Assembly: GCA_024500155.1 (NCBI GenBank)
Contig: CM044869.1
Span: forward strand, 52,593,898 to 52,657,897
Reading direction: 5' to 3'
Length of the DNA: 64,000 nucleotides
Origin: Chenopodium formosanum
Taxonomy: Eukaryota; Streptophyta; Magnoliopsida; Caryophyllales; Amaranthaceae
Under the pieces are notes generated by a model. That model saw only the letters and a list, made by a program, of their open reading frames with translations. It did not search any database and had not been told where the DNA came from. Positions within the stretch are counted from its first letter, which is position 1. Each line of letters begins with the position of its first letter. Shown piece by piece: positions 1-12,818 of this stretch. Position numbers and translations under genes: made by a program.

Positions 1-1274
1 TTCTCGTATATTATAGCTTCGCTTGGGCGACTTTTTAGGCGGAAGTTAATGATGTGAATGACCTAGGATGACAATGTGAGGTTTAGAATTGAGGCTGCTT
101 GCATGGTGTTAAGTTTGAGAGGAAAAAAAAAAAAAAAAAAACTGAGTTGCTTTTGAAAATTTTGGATTGGCACCGAAAGGAGGTCAACAAATGGAGTTGT
201 TTGGTCATTTAATGAGTTTGGAGAAGTGCAAAGGTTATCATTAGCTTATCTGGATTAAGTATTACTTTGTTTTTTTTTTTAAATGTTGCAAGTTTGCGAT
301 TGATTGTTGAAGGTTGACAGACAAAATAGACTTTACCTGACTACGAAGTATGTAGGCACTTAGTGTTATGTGTTGAAGTTATCATATTATTCTGTACTCT
401 AAGCTAAGCTTGGGAAATTGTCAGTTCTAGGTCAATTTAACATGGATTTATCAACCCAAGTGGAGCACATTTTGCGGCAACTAGAAAAGCGTTGTTGCCT
501 TGTGGGAATCAAGTTATGATTTGATATAGTGAGACTGATTGATTGTTTAGGTTGCCTCTTTGTAGTTTTGGTGGCATATATCTTAAAAATCAACATTATC
601 GTTCACGGTGTCTAAAAAGTTGATAAGGGGCCTGATTATATCAGTTCTATATCGCCGCGTTCTCACATTTTTTTGAAGTTACACCAAATTTATACACACT
701 TAATGTTATAAGTTTGGATATGAACTGTTACTCGTTTGCTGATGGTTATACATTTGGCAATGAAACTTCCCTTGCATGTTTCTTTAAATGGCGTCTGAAA
801 AAAAAAATGATAACTCCCTCAGTTTCACAATCAGCTTAAGATTTGCTTTTACACAGTCTTCAAGACATGTTTTATAGTAGTGATGTGTGTTTGAGCTCCA
901 TCAGGCATTGAAATGATGAAGTCTGGTGTTACTCTTCAATTATCCTCTGCAACTAGGTTCTAAGAAAAATGCAGCACCTAGAGTACATAAAGCGTGTGGG
1001 GTGCCTAATACATGTAATACTTATGCACCCTTGGGGCAAGTAGGAAACGCATTCAGAGAACTTGGTGTAGACGCAGGACAGAATGATTTGCAATAGCACG
1101 GGATGTGTGCTTGTGAAGCTGTTAAATGATTGTTTATAAATTGTTTGAAATGGCACATTTTGTAGATCCTTTAGGCATGTTGAGTGGTTAAGTGACGAAT
1201 TGCTGGGGTAGGCTTAAAATCAAACTTGAAGGCCATTAACAGAGTTAAAACAGTAATCACATTTTTGCTCATAG

Positions 1275-4200
1275 ACAATGCCTGTTGGCCCTTTCATCAG
1301 GCAGTTAAAAGCCAATCCTGATTGCTTATTGGAATTACCCATGGGTACTAATAGCATTTCCGCCTTAACCCATTAGAACTTTACTTTGAGAGTCTAATAT
1401 TGCTGATCTCTTCCAAGTTATATGGGTATTAGCTAAACATCTGGTAGGAGTGACTTACATACTTGAGACGACTTGATTCAAATAACCTGGTTTGGAAATG
1501 TAGAAGCTCTGCAAGTTCCTCCAGATGCTCTGGAAATTGTATGGCAAATTCAAGGTGTGACTTCCATCTTCCAAAGCCTTATTAGTTGTAGCAGCTTTCC
1601 GTTACTAAGTGATATGAGTGTATTACATATTTTAGATATTTTCATGCTCTTTTGCTTTGTATCCCTTGAACTTTCCTATTATGATTGGAACAATAGGTTG
1701 GAAGTGTATCCATTTTTTCTGTTATTTTTTTCCTCCTTTTTTGGCAATTTGTTGTTGATGTCTTTTAATTATGGTGGCTGCTTTTTACTTAAAACCCTGC
1801 TGAGGACTATATTAGGGTTCTTTGAAGTCTCTTAATCGATGATGCATCATTGCAACTTAATTTAGTGATTAAAATTTCAAAAACATCCAAGACACGTGCT
1901 TTTGTCTTTGAGGGCTCGCAGGTCAATTGACGTTTGTTTTAACCTAATATAAAAAAATTTGTTTTTAATCTGGTTTGATTGTTTATCTTTTTAACCTCAA
2001 TTTTGTGTGGTTTTAATTTGAAAATGAATCAAACACACTAGCTATTTTAGAGGAGAGCTCACTGTGACCTCATTTTTACACAGTTTAAAGAATTTGCTTT
2101 ATTCTTGTTTCTTTGACTTTTGATCATATTTTAGACTGTAAAATTCTGTTTAATTTTTTTCCCAGTTATGAACTGTCTGAGGCATATGGGATGCACTGTT
2201 GAAATGTTGTGCATGCTTTTTTGCACTCTCAAATGGGTTATTTAAGCATCTGGATGTGTAAGAAATCTAAAGAAGTAATCGACTATCTTTAGGTTTTCTT
2301 GGAGGGAGATGTAATAGAGTTTATTAGGGTTACATTTGTGCCAAAACATTATCCACTTTCCTTTCCTTTTGTGAAGATGAAAGCATCATGAAACAAGGGA
2401 ACATGTTAGGATATACGAGTATTTTCCAATTCCCTTCCTCTGCCTTGCTCAAATTACTTTAATTCCTTTGCCTCTTTTCAAAATCACTTCCACCCTGAAT
2501 GAAGCATCCAAATATAAAGATTTTTTCATCAGACATGATACCTGAAACCGATTGGGCACCTGAAAGGACAAATAAAGAATATTTATAAAGTGTTGTCTAA
2601 TTTCACCCTTAATTTTCCTTTGCATAGTGAGCATTTGCATTTGATATAAAGTTTGGTATGTTGGATGTGCCTTCTTATACAATGTCATAACTAAGTGACA
2701 AATTTTTACATTTCAAGAGATGCTTGAACATTGGAAACTGTCATTGTAGGAGGTGAGTCCACAATGGACAATTGTCAGATCCTTCAGACTAGGGTCAACC
2801 GATACAAATCTGACAAAGAAATGGATCCCAAAATACTGAGAGGCTATTCCTGTGATTTGAAGTTTACTGGTATGTTTCCCTGCATTGCTATTACTCCGTA
2901 TTTTTTCAAAAAATTATTTTATGTTACCAATGTTCCATTTTTGCACTTGATAGAAAATTGTATTTAGACATTGAGCATTGTTTCGTTATTGGTACTTTGA
3001 GGACAAGACTGAAGAATGAATACATTGATTCTCTGAGATAATTATAAATGCATTTTACCAAACATACAGCACTCTTCACTTCGATATTTGACATGTGGGG
3101 ACTTAGAATTGAAAGCTATCCTTTGATCCTCCCCAACTTCTTTCCACATGCACCCTCCACAATAGTTTATGCTCATTGTTCAGATATTTAGCCCATCATC
3201 TTTCTTTGAACCTACTTTGTAATAGAGCCTTGAGATTTGCTCTTAGTTTTCATGATGAGATCTCTCAAAAAGTAGTGTAATTTAAGCAGATAATTTAATT
3301 CATGTCCTTTCTCTAGAATGCACCAAACAAGATATGCCTAGGTTAAAAATCTAGAAGCAAAAATGACAAGCACACAAAGATGGGAAGGGTATATCTAACT
3401 TGGTCCGATCATTATTTATGCTCAAGAAAGTATAAGCATTAAGCACACATAGTCAATGTGAGCTTTATGGATTTTTGTCTCTAGATGTTAACTTAGACAT
3501 ATCTTGTTTCTTCATCTTTGAGAATTTACATGAATTGAGCATTGTTCTTGGTGGAGGGGAAAGGCAGGCCCGTAGTTTACAAAATCCAAAGAGTAGTGGG
3601 GATACCAACCACTTCTATAAGCGGCTGGCCACCCATAGTGGCCACTATGCATATGTGCTGCTACTTGAGGAAAAAGGATCAAATCTCTCGGGAACCCGAT
3701 GATCTAAACGGAGACGTAGGAGTACTTAGGATCACCCTTATAGTTACATCCACCCCCCATCTAATCGATAGTAGAGAGGGGGGGGGGGGGGGAGAAGGGA
3801 AAGTGTGTGGTTCCTTTATAGAGATAGGGGTGCCTTACCAATAAGGATAGGTGGGTTGACCATCACCACCATAGCTAGGAACAGGGCCTTCTTAGGGAGA
3901 CAAATTGGGATTTTATCATGTGGAGCTATATGGGCATATGGCCTTGGTTCACATAATTACTATGTATAAATAATTAACCATAATCCTCGCTTGATATTTT
4001 CTATGTTCATATGCAATTTAATAAAAGGTAGTGGCAATTTATAAGCATTACTCCAACCACAGGCTAGCATGGACTCGCATATCCACATCAAAACCCTCTA
4101 AATGCATGAGTTGGCTCCCAAAATTCTCCATTTCTCATTAGTGTAAATCTTCATTGTTCCTAGAAGCATAGTGATAAAGAAAAACGATTAAACAGCAGCT

Positions 4201-4834
4201 AATTTGTGGCAAAACTACAAAAAATGAAGTGTATAAAATATGGAAAGGACTATTGTTGAACAAAAAGTAGGGGTTTTAAATAAAAAGGAAAGAGAAAAAT
4301 GTGGAAAGAGAGAGGGCTTGAGCACAAAGAGTTATACTTGTACCTTCCTCATTGCCTCATTATCTATGTATTTTTATAGCCCATCTAGGAAGTGTGTTGT
4401 ATTAGATGAAATGTCCATTTTTTTTTTCCCTCTTTGGGTTGGGAGTATTGTAGATTTAAATTCTGCAAAGATGCATGAGCTATGGGTTATGATGTGGCTG
4501 TAGGTCATTCCTTCGTGACTTTTGTAGGCAGTTTTAAAAGGAACGTTTCCTGCTTATATTATCTCGGCTAAATTCCTTGTGCTGTATTCTTTAGTAATTT
4601 TTGCCAAAAACCTTGAGTGATAGATGCATGCAAAACGTTTGCAATTGTTTACTGAGCTTTGGAGAAAATCTTTTTGCAGACAAAGAACTTGATATAGTTG
4701 AGATGGCTGTGTATGGGGACGTGATGCGGCCAGGGAACCAATGCCGTTGCAGGTCTATTGCTGAAATGCTTGGAACTTTCAAGGCCAAAGATCACATGGC
4801 GCCTTGCAAGTTGCCATACGTTGAAGAATCATGA
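1275..4834 (+). CDS. 3' part of an unidentified multi-exon gene (C-terminal 143 residues)
   Basis: Four exons join in phase: 1275-1344, 1468-1554, 2750-2869 and 4680-4834 (TGA). The first three end with one base of a codon and the exons that follow supply two. Each is bounded by AG and GT. Together they encode a 143-residue C-terminus with segments such as TWFGNVEALQVPPDALEIVW, YKSDKEMDPKILRGYSCDLK and DIVEMAVYGDVMRPGNQC. The gene must begin further left. A possible upstream exon at 905-956 (segment IEMMKSGVTLQLSS) has good splice borders but its end phase does not fit the exon at 1275, so an exon may be missing between them. I do not recognise the family: no membrane segment, signal peptide or repeat is visible, and the many Cys, Asp and Glu residues are not diagnostic. 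The last intron (2870-4679) is 1.8 kb and holds a G15 run at 3778-3792. The exon chain is fairly secure; the function is unknown. Confidence 0.6.
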
Positions 4835-5157
4835 TGTTTTATACCAAATACAAAGTATGATGGTTGATGATTTTTTCAATTATATTCATGTTCTGGAGAT
4901 TGCCAATGCTGTCAAATTGTAGAACATAGGCAACTTAGCATCTTCATGACAAACATAAACTTTGTGGAACTGATTATATTTGATTATTGAACATTATAAA
5001 CAGGATTTTAAAACACTGGAATTGCAAATTAGTTTGTGTTATTGGATTTTGTTCTTCATTATTTTGTAATGGATTGCTGAAATTTGTGTACATTTGTGGA
5101 AAGAGTGTTGTTACATTTGCCTACCAGGTACTCATGGCTTCAACATGTTTCTGGGAT

Positions 5158-5163
5158 AATAAA
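5158..5163 (+). terminator. Probable polyadenylation signal of the first gene
   Basis: A canonical AATAAA lies about 325 bases after the stop codon at 4834, in a T-rich 3' region. Plant poly(A) signals are loose, so this is a plausible rather than certain 3'-end element. Confidence 0.4.
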
Positions 5164-7153
5164 GATGTTTCAGTGTTAACTTGCACGGCGTAAATTTAGA
5201 ATAAACCTCATATGAAATCATACATTTAACTTGATTTTTACGTGAGCAAATATCAAAACACTCTGAATGGTTCCGACCTTAAAATTCATTGGTTTTCAAG
5301 GCAAATCAAACTACCTAGGATTTTATTCTGTTCTTGTTAATTATGTGTTGTGTCAAAACTGGTAATAAACACTGTGGTTTTATTCAAATTGTGGATGAAG
5401 TATATTAGCATATCAAGCTTCAAATTGTTCTACATTCTGTGCATATCACCTATTCCTCATTTCCTCGTCATTTTAGATATAACAGGTTTAATTTAATTTA
5501 ATGGATCGAGTTTGGATTGTGTGTAACATCATATCCTTTCTAATTATATTTTGAACCACCAAAGATTTCAACATATGTCTATCATTTTTAGTAAACTGAA
5601 TTTGTAACATGCTTACATACCTACATAAACCTGAAGTGTTTTTTTTTTTTTTTTAATAGACAAACCCAACCAATTTTGTATAGTTTTTTTTTTTTTTTTT
5701 TTTTCCTGATTTTCTTATTTATTTATTTTTATAATTTACTTCGTATATCATTAAGGTGCCATAGTAAGCTCCGTGATCTAAGCTGCAAAAATGACAAAAA
5801 GAAGAATTTATAGGAAAAATTGATGTAGACAAGAAAACGACACAACTTCAAACTTAAGGGTTGTCTCTAGTCACACTTGGTATTTCTCCCTACATGTCCT
5901 TCTATTTCACCCAATTACCCATTCTATAAGGCAAAAGGGCAAATTTACGGGCAATTTCATGTTTCTCTTGGAGAATTCATATTACGATTCAAATACACGT
6001 AAATTTGTAATTGCACCATTTCTTGAAGAATTTGCGAAATACTTACAATTCAAACCATGGAGTACTATCTACATTCAGCAAGATATAAAATCAAAATATT
6101 AGAACTTTTTTTTTTTTTTTTCTAATTCGATGTAAAGAAAAGCACAAAAGACAATGATGTAAACGGGATGTAATCTCAACTCTTAAACACCACCCCAAAA
6201 CTTTAACCAACAGATATCGATATAACCATTCTTTCCTAATCGTATAGTGCACGGCCTGCACGCATGCATTTACAAGCAAAAGGCATACGCACCACTCGTG
6301 TCAATCTTAACCTCTTAAGCACGTACTTATTCCATATAAATCAATCTAGGTTCTCTATGATTACGAACATGTACTCCGTACGATTTACTATTAAATGTTA
6401 ATAAAAGAGTTTTTATGGGAAAAAAAATTCTAGAAAGACGTTGTCACGGGATCAACGTCATATTAATAGGGGAGCAGCATTGTACTTTCAAACATCTAGA
6501 ACACATGACATAGCTATAAATGCATAAATATTAAATAAATGATCCAATTGACCTAAAAAATCTAGTATATTAGCAAGATGTTTGAAAAACTTTTGTAAGC
6601 ATTAGATTGGAATCTACTCCACAATTGCATTATCGTCGAACTTTCCGAATGATGGGTGGTAGATTATCATATATTATGAGCTTTCTAAGCTACTAATGTA
6701 GTGATTAGCACTATGTTTTTGTTGGTAACCAAAACCATTAGAGACAAATCTTCTTGCTAAATGACATTTTGACATCTAATATACTACCACATTTTCCTCT
6801 CTGCATTATATAATATTACCCACTTTATAACTAGATCATTGTACTTTATACTGATATCTAATTATAGTTTATCAAAATAAATATCTAATTATATATAGTT
6901 CTTTCTTTTCAAGTTTTTTTTTGGCTAGAAATTTGATTAAAGCACACTCAAGCATACTTTGATAGGTAGGTACATGTGTGAAACGAATAGAACCCTCGTC
7001 TATCCTTGTATATTAAGGTCATGAAGATGGGCAATGGCTAAACTATACACACGTGCGTGTCATATGATTGATTTTCAAATAGAACCTCACAATCAATAAG
7101 TTCATCAATCTCCTAAACTCGCATTGTTGTTTTAGTAACTTTGTGGTTTTTAA

Positions 7154-7203
7154 GTATACACCTTACTAATTACTATATTGAACACGTAATTAGTAAGGTA
7201 TAC
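7154..7203. repeat. Short inverted repeat (hairpin)
   Basis: Arms at about 7154-7173 and 7186-7203 share the complementary core CCTTACTAATTAC / GTAATTAGTAAGG, with GTATAC at both outer ends, around a 12-base loop. It is probably a miniature transposon remnant, and it is too short and AT-rich to suggest a microRNA. Confidence 0.5.
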
Positions 7204-8237
7204 AAGAGAATTAAATCAACTAAACCATACACTCTTACACTTAAGTGAAGCTGTTAGAAAATGATTGAGAGACACACTAAAGATGGACCTACCGTTTGAC
7301 TTAAATCACCTTTTTTGCCTTAGTTTATGATTAATTGTCATAGTTTATGATTCATTAATAGATGTCTACATCACTAATTGAAATATAAAGAGCTAGTTAT
7401 GATAATAACATATCATGATATGGTTGGTGAATATGGTTTAGATAAGCATGTACTTATACTTTATTTTCTCATCTCCTCCAACCTCCCACATGAAAAATAT
7501 ACATACAATTATTAAGTTAATTTACTAATAATATAACTTGGCTCAACTTAACATAGTGTTTAATGTCCTCATGACACGTAGGTTTAAAAATCTTTATATT
7601 AATATCCTCTTGTCTTCAAGAATACAATTAAATATTCCCTTAATTAAAATATATGATATATTCTTAATTGATCCATTCCACCATTAATATATGTAGTGTA
7701 GTTGGTTTTAGAGTCCAACCAATAATCTTATTGTGAATTTGTGATAGTGCTTGCTCCCTTTCCTTTGAATTTTCTTCTTCTTTGTTGTCATTAAATGTGG
7801 CATGATTGCATCTTGCACCTTGCTAGGGTAAAATTAACCACTCTCTCGAGCAACTTTACTAGCTAGGTTAAACCACTAATCCACTATATTAAGTAGCAAT
7901 ATATTTTAGTCTTTTGATTTTACCCACTAAATACTTCCTCCGTTTCAAATTAGATGACATAATTTGACTTTGTGCACTATATATTTACATAACTATCCAT
8001 CAGAAGCGGGACTACAAATGCTAATATTGGAAATGGTCCGGTGCAATTTTGTTAAATTGGGCCCTAAAATCAATTTTGTATAAGTAAATTTCAAAAATTG
8101 GGGCCCTTTTATAGTATTTACTTAGGGCCCCTGTGCGATCGACCACCCTACACATGCTCAGAACCACCCTATTATCTATGAAATCCCTGTACGATCGACA
8201 AACTTAACTCTTTTTGTTTTTGCTTTTATACTCAACT

Positions 8238-8240
<3 letters not shown>

Positions 8241-8289
<49 letters not shown>
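8241..8289. repeat. T49 homopolymer
   Basis: An uninterrupted run of 49 T. It could be the poly(A) tail of a minus-strand retroposed sequence, but no recognisable body is attached. Its length is likely to vary and to be error-prone in assembly. Confidence 0.85.
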
Positions 8290-8293
<4 letters not shown>

Positions 8294-9374
8294 GAGCTCA
8301 TTTGCCTTTTTATTGCATACTTAACAATGAAAGAAATATAACATTAGATCTTCAATTATTTGTTTAAAAATTATAAAATTTGATGTATGTTTAAAACTAC
8401 ATATCGAGACAAATCTAACATGACTCTACCTAAATCTATACAACTAATACAAGTATTTTTTTTTTCAGAGATTCGTTTTTATAATTTTCAGATATTCTTT
8501 TAAGTTAAGTTTCTCTAATCTCTTCTCAAATTGAAAATTTTAATGAAACAAACAAAAAGAAACGAAGAGGTCGAGTAAGTACACATTATATACTACGTAA
8601 ATAACATAACAAGAGAAAATGGAGCTTAGCTTGCTTAATCAGTAATGTAGTTGTAACTTGAAGAATTAATCAAACATGAGTTGTACATATTTCAGAGCAT
8701 ATATATAGAGTACTGTAGTGTAGAATGAATTATTACGAAGTACTAGTATATTATAAGGTTAAAATATATTAGGAACATTATTATAAGTTGACTTAATTAA
8801 TTAATTGGGTGGTTTTGAGTGCTCATGCATCAAGGCTAATGATCCTGGTTAGGAAATAGGAAGCAACAATTATAGAATCCCATGTTTCATCATTATAAAG
8901 TGCTATCTACTCGTGCCACAAACACACACCATGATTTGTGACGCACCATGTCAATTTCTAAATCCAGACACTTCTTTATTTTTTTTGTCTTTAATTATAA
9001 GTTGTGTTTAGTTTATAATCACAGGAAATGTATCTTGAGGTGAAATTCATTTTCAACCAAATAATTGTCAAATGTATATTTCGGTGTTTGGGTCATTAGA
9101 AGATACTTCCTCCGTTTTTTCATGATTGAAACGTGTCATGGATGCAAAATATTTGAGATTACCATGTAATTATTTGAGAGAGACCTAAGGAAGAAATATA
9201 AAATTATATTCATATAATGGGAAGAGAGATACAGATAATAATTTGCGAACAAGAAAATGTCGCAATAAAGATACGAAGTATGAGCCTTTCACAAAGAAGA
9301 TGTTGCAATATATTTTAAAAACGTGAGATATGTATACGAACAGAGATGAAATTTAGTGGACACTACATACTAGG

Positions 9375-10042
9375 AAAAGGTGGGCATCATGTCGTGTCGG
9401 GCCACCGTGGGCCATGCCTGGGGGTGCCTCATGCCATGCCGTGCCACCTTTTGGCACACCCCAACCCACCGTGCCAGACAGCGGGCCGCCCCGGTTTTTC
9501 CAATTTTTTTATTTTTATTTTTTTTTTAAATTTAAAAAAAATCGAGATATATATTTTTGAACAACTTTAAAAATGAGTATATTTAAATAATTTTATTTAT
9601 TTATGTTTATATTTTTGTATTATTATATTACTCCATATTATTTAGCAAAAAGCAACAATGCATATAATTAAAAAATTTACGAGTACAATAAGCCGATAAC
9701 TCAAAAATTGATGAATAACTTATTTTATTATATGTCGGTACGATAAATCGATAATACAATAATTTATAATAAAAATTAAAAATCGTACAATAATTGGTGA
9801 ATAACTTAATTTTATAGCTTATTTTATTATACGAGATACGGGGTTCGATAATACAAAAATTGTACAATAACTTTGCACGGGCCGTGCCGTGCCTGGCGGG
9901 CCGCGTGCCATGCTACGGGCCGAGTGATCGTGCCGCTTGCCGGATTTATGTCGTGTTTGTTTTTCAAAAATTTGTTCACGGCACGGCCCACATGTGGGCC
10001 ACCATGCCGCCTGCGTGCCGACACGGCCCATGCCCACCTCTA
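9375..10042. mobile_element. hAT-type non-autonomous element with 8-bp target duplication
   Basis: The ends are inverted: the left end reads AAAAGGTGGGCAT and the right end reads ATGCCCACCTCTA, matching the GGTGGGCA-type terminus common in plant hAT elements. A perfect 8-bp target duplication, ATACTAGG, lies at 9367-9374 and 10043-10050. The outer 120-180 bases on each side are strikingly GC-rich (repeated GTGCC, GGGCC and CATGCC words) while the middle is AT-rich. No transposase frame is present, so it must have been mobilised by another element. The several short open frames here come from this sequence and are not genes. Confidence 0.85.
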
Positions 10043-10050
10043 ATACTAGG

Positions 10051-12689
10051 CAAGGAAAAAAATGTGACATCTAATGAAAAGAACAATTTAATTTCATTCA
10101 ATAAAATATATTTTCATTCCCTCGTACCAAATTAGCAATACCAACTTAAAAGAAAATAACTTTACCTAGAGACTAGAGTGGTTAGAGACACAATAAGAAC
10201 AGTGGACATGCATGTCGCATAATATTAATCACCCCACACCTAAGTGATTTTTTTTTTTTTTTTTTTTTTTTGATTAAAAAAAGTGATTAATTATATTATT
10301 TTATTTTTCTACAACTAGTAATAAGTCCATATCAATTTAAGTTAAAAAAAATTATAGTTAAATCTTTCTACAAATAACGTATGAACTGAAATTCATCAAT
10401 CTGGATTACGGTACAAATATACAAGGGGATAAAATAACTTTACAACAATAATAGCAATAACCCAAGCAATATGCATGTATATATAGTCATATAGAAGAGG
10501 AAAATTCAAAATTAAGGGCAACTTTTTTTTTTTTTTTTTTTTTTTTATAGTAAAGGCTTAAAGAAAACTTAAAACTTAGAGGAGAATCAAGTGGAAGCAA
10601 CTTTGGTTGCAAGGATGTAAGCTTGGTTGATCCGTTTCCCGTCAACCTTAAAGATGCAACATACACCTAATTGATCTGCGATTCTGAACTCATGCTTGAT
10701 CTTCAAAATTGCTGATAAAATAGATGTCATGAAATAAGCTTCATTTAATAAAGGAGGGTGTCGCACATCAGGTTAAATGCCTTGTGAATTTTTTTTTAAT
10801 AAGGAAAACAATGCAAGCAGCCATGCAACGCCTTGGCCAGAGCCCATAACGAGGTTCCATCCTAAAACCAATTGGCAATAGAAGGAGTAGCCCACTTCAA
10901 TTATAAACTAAAAACCATTTACTTTCTTTTTCAATGTGTGACAAACACTACTCACATTTGCACCTAACAATATTGTCATAAATAATGCCTAAATTTAACC
11001 CAATTTCAATTTCAAAAATTTATTAAATGTTTATCATCCCTTATAATTACATATATCGTCATGCTTACATACCGCTGTATATATATATACCTTTAAGGCT
11101 TTAAATAAATAGATTAGTAGTCCAACTAACACAAAAATGATAACTACTTCTAGATTATGACTAACTATGTACAATACCGTCTGAATTATCTAGTACGGTC
11201 CATGCAATATATAGTTCAAACCTACATAATCTTGGCTGCCGGTGATATATGAGTGGTTAAAAATAGTCACCAACCCAAAAGAAGAATATAATGAGCCTTC
11301 CTTCCTATCACATAAAAGAATTAACCCTCCTAAACTTCCTAGCAATATCAATGATTTATTCTTATAATTATCCTTAATATATGCTTACGTCTTCGTTATA
11401 AGACCAAATTAGTCAATCCTAACATTAACTATTTAATTACCACGCTTGATTACCAAGTCCTCCCTTAAACTGTGGCATGCAGGACACTCTTCATACAATT
11501 GTTGTGTTCACACTTCTTAACTCAATTTTCTATTGATAATACCCACAAAATTGCCACCTAATAGGGATTATGTTTTATTATTTAAGATCTTGATTAAATA
11601 ATAATTGGTGTTAATTAATGTTTTTAGGAGAAACTTTAATTTTGTAAGGGAGATTAACTCATGGTTAGGGAATAAGTGTATTCGCGGTATGTGTTTCATG
11701 CATTTTGGCCCTAAGGATAATGCAATATGAAGATTTGATGAAGTGAATGGCGTACAATGGCCAGGGTAAGGCACGGTGATATGTTGCATCATGAAACCGA
11801 GTTTCTTATTACATATTACAGTCATAATTTAAAATACTTTGATCTTGAGAATACGTAAACGAAAGCATATTAATTAAGTCGATATGTTCGTATGTTTAAT
11901 GTTATTAAGATTGAAGTACAAAAAATGTTTACAAGCTAAGCTTAATAATAAATCGTGATTTCACAGCAAACTAAATTCTTAGGTTAACTCCAATTAGGAA
12001 TTGGAATTATGTACAACGCTTAAATAGGACCATCAGTTGAGGATTATAAAACCCTAAACTATATATCTTGACTTTAGAAAGGAGATCTTATTAATGCACT
12101 GTAATTTAAAAGTCCAAAAAGTAGATATGCGCTTATTACATTAAAAGCCACATGATTTATATTCAACTTCTTCTAGATGTCTCACCGCCGTATAGTTACT
12201 TGTAGAATTTGCTCAAGGAATGTGTCAAAAAGAGTTAAATACATCTAAAAACGATTATCAATTCTATATCTAAAAACGATTATCAATTCGATCTAATTTT
12301 TCAATAATCACATAGTGAATTATATATTATGAAGTCTTGAATAAACACGACCACATAAAATTACACATTCTATTAGTAAAAAAAACACGAGTGTATGTAC
12401 GAATTTGTACAAAACATTAGTAAAAAAATCAATAAAACTCGTGATAGATAAAAATATATAAAATTAAACACAATCGACAAATTAAGCGATAAAAATAAAA
12501 TAATCCAAATTGAGTATTTCAAACAATAGAAACACATGAATTGATTTACCATAAACCTTTGTCAAAATGTTAGCTGATCAGTTTCCAGAAGAACAGTAAA
12601 TAAAGTGGACTAAAAATAGGAGCTTCTTCCTCAAGAATGTCTTCTTCCTATTAACACCCAAACTTGCTACCTCTTTTAAGGCATGTATG
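10051..12689. other. Intergenic region upstream of the NAC gene
   Basis: AT-rich sequence with T runs at about 10249-10271 and 10524-10546 and no convincing coding frame. A 23-base word starting ATCTAAAAACGATTATC occurs twice in tandem at 12243-12265 and 12268-12290. The proximal part presumably contains the NAC promoter, but no specific operator could be assigned. Confidence 0.6.
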
Positions 12690-12703
12690 TATATATATTT
12701 AAG
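12690..12703 (+). promoter_or_regulatory. Candidate TATA box of the NAC gene
   Basis: TATATATATTTAAG lies about 120 bases upstream of the start codon at 12819. The distance suits a plant TATA element followed by a short leader. In AT-rich DNA this could occur by chance. Confidence 0.4.
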
Positions 12704-12818
12704 GAGATTTACCCTTAACTTTATTTTCTCCTTCTAATTTTATGATCAACTCCACAAAAATATAATTGTACATTATCTATATTACTCGGGGTTGAAAATT
12801 CGATATCCATATAATCTA

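Larger units (their letters stand above)
5205..9366. other. Intergenic region without a recognisable gene
   Basis: The sequence is AT-rich, with stops in all frames and only short reading frames. It contains several T runs, a small hairpin at 7154-7203, phrases like TTCCTCCGTTT near 7934 and 9109 that resemble ends of decayed Stowaway-type MITEs, and a GGGCCC-rich decayed stretch at about 8030-8190 that looks like transposon debris. No tRNA, rRNA or protein gene was seen. Confidence 0.6.

Noticed and set aside
905..956. Exon candidate with good splice borders
   Set aside because: Its end phase is incompatible with direct joining to the exon at 1275, so it was left out of the gene model and only mentioned.
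9819..10135. Several overlapping open frames on both strands
   Set aside because: They lie in or over the GC-rich end of the hAT MITE at 9375-10042 and show no domain.
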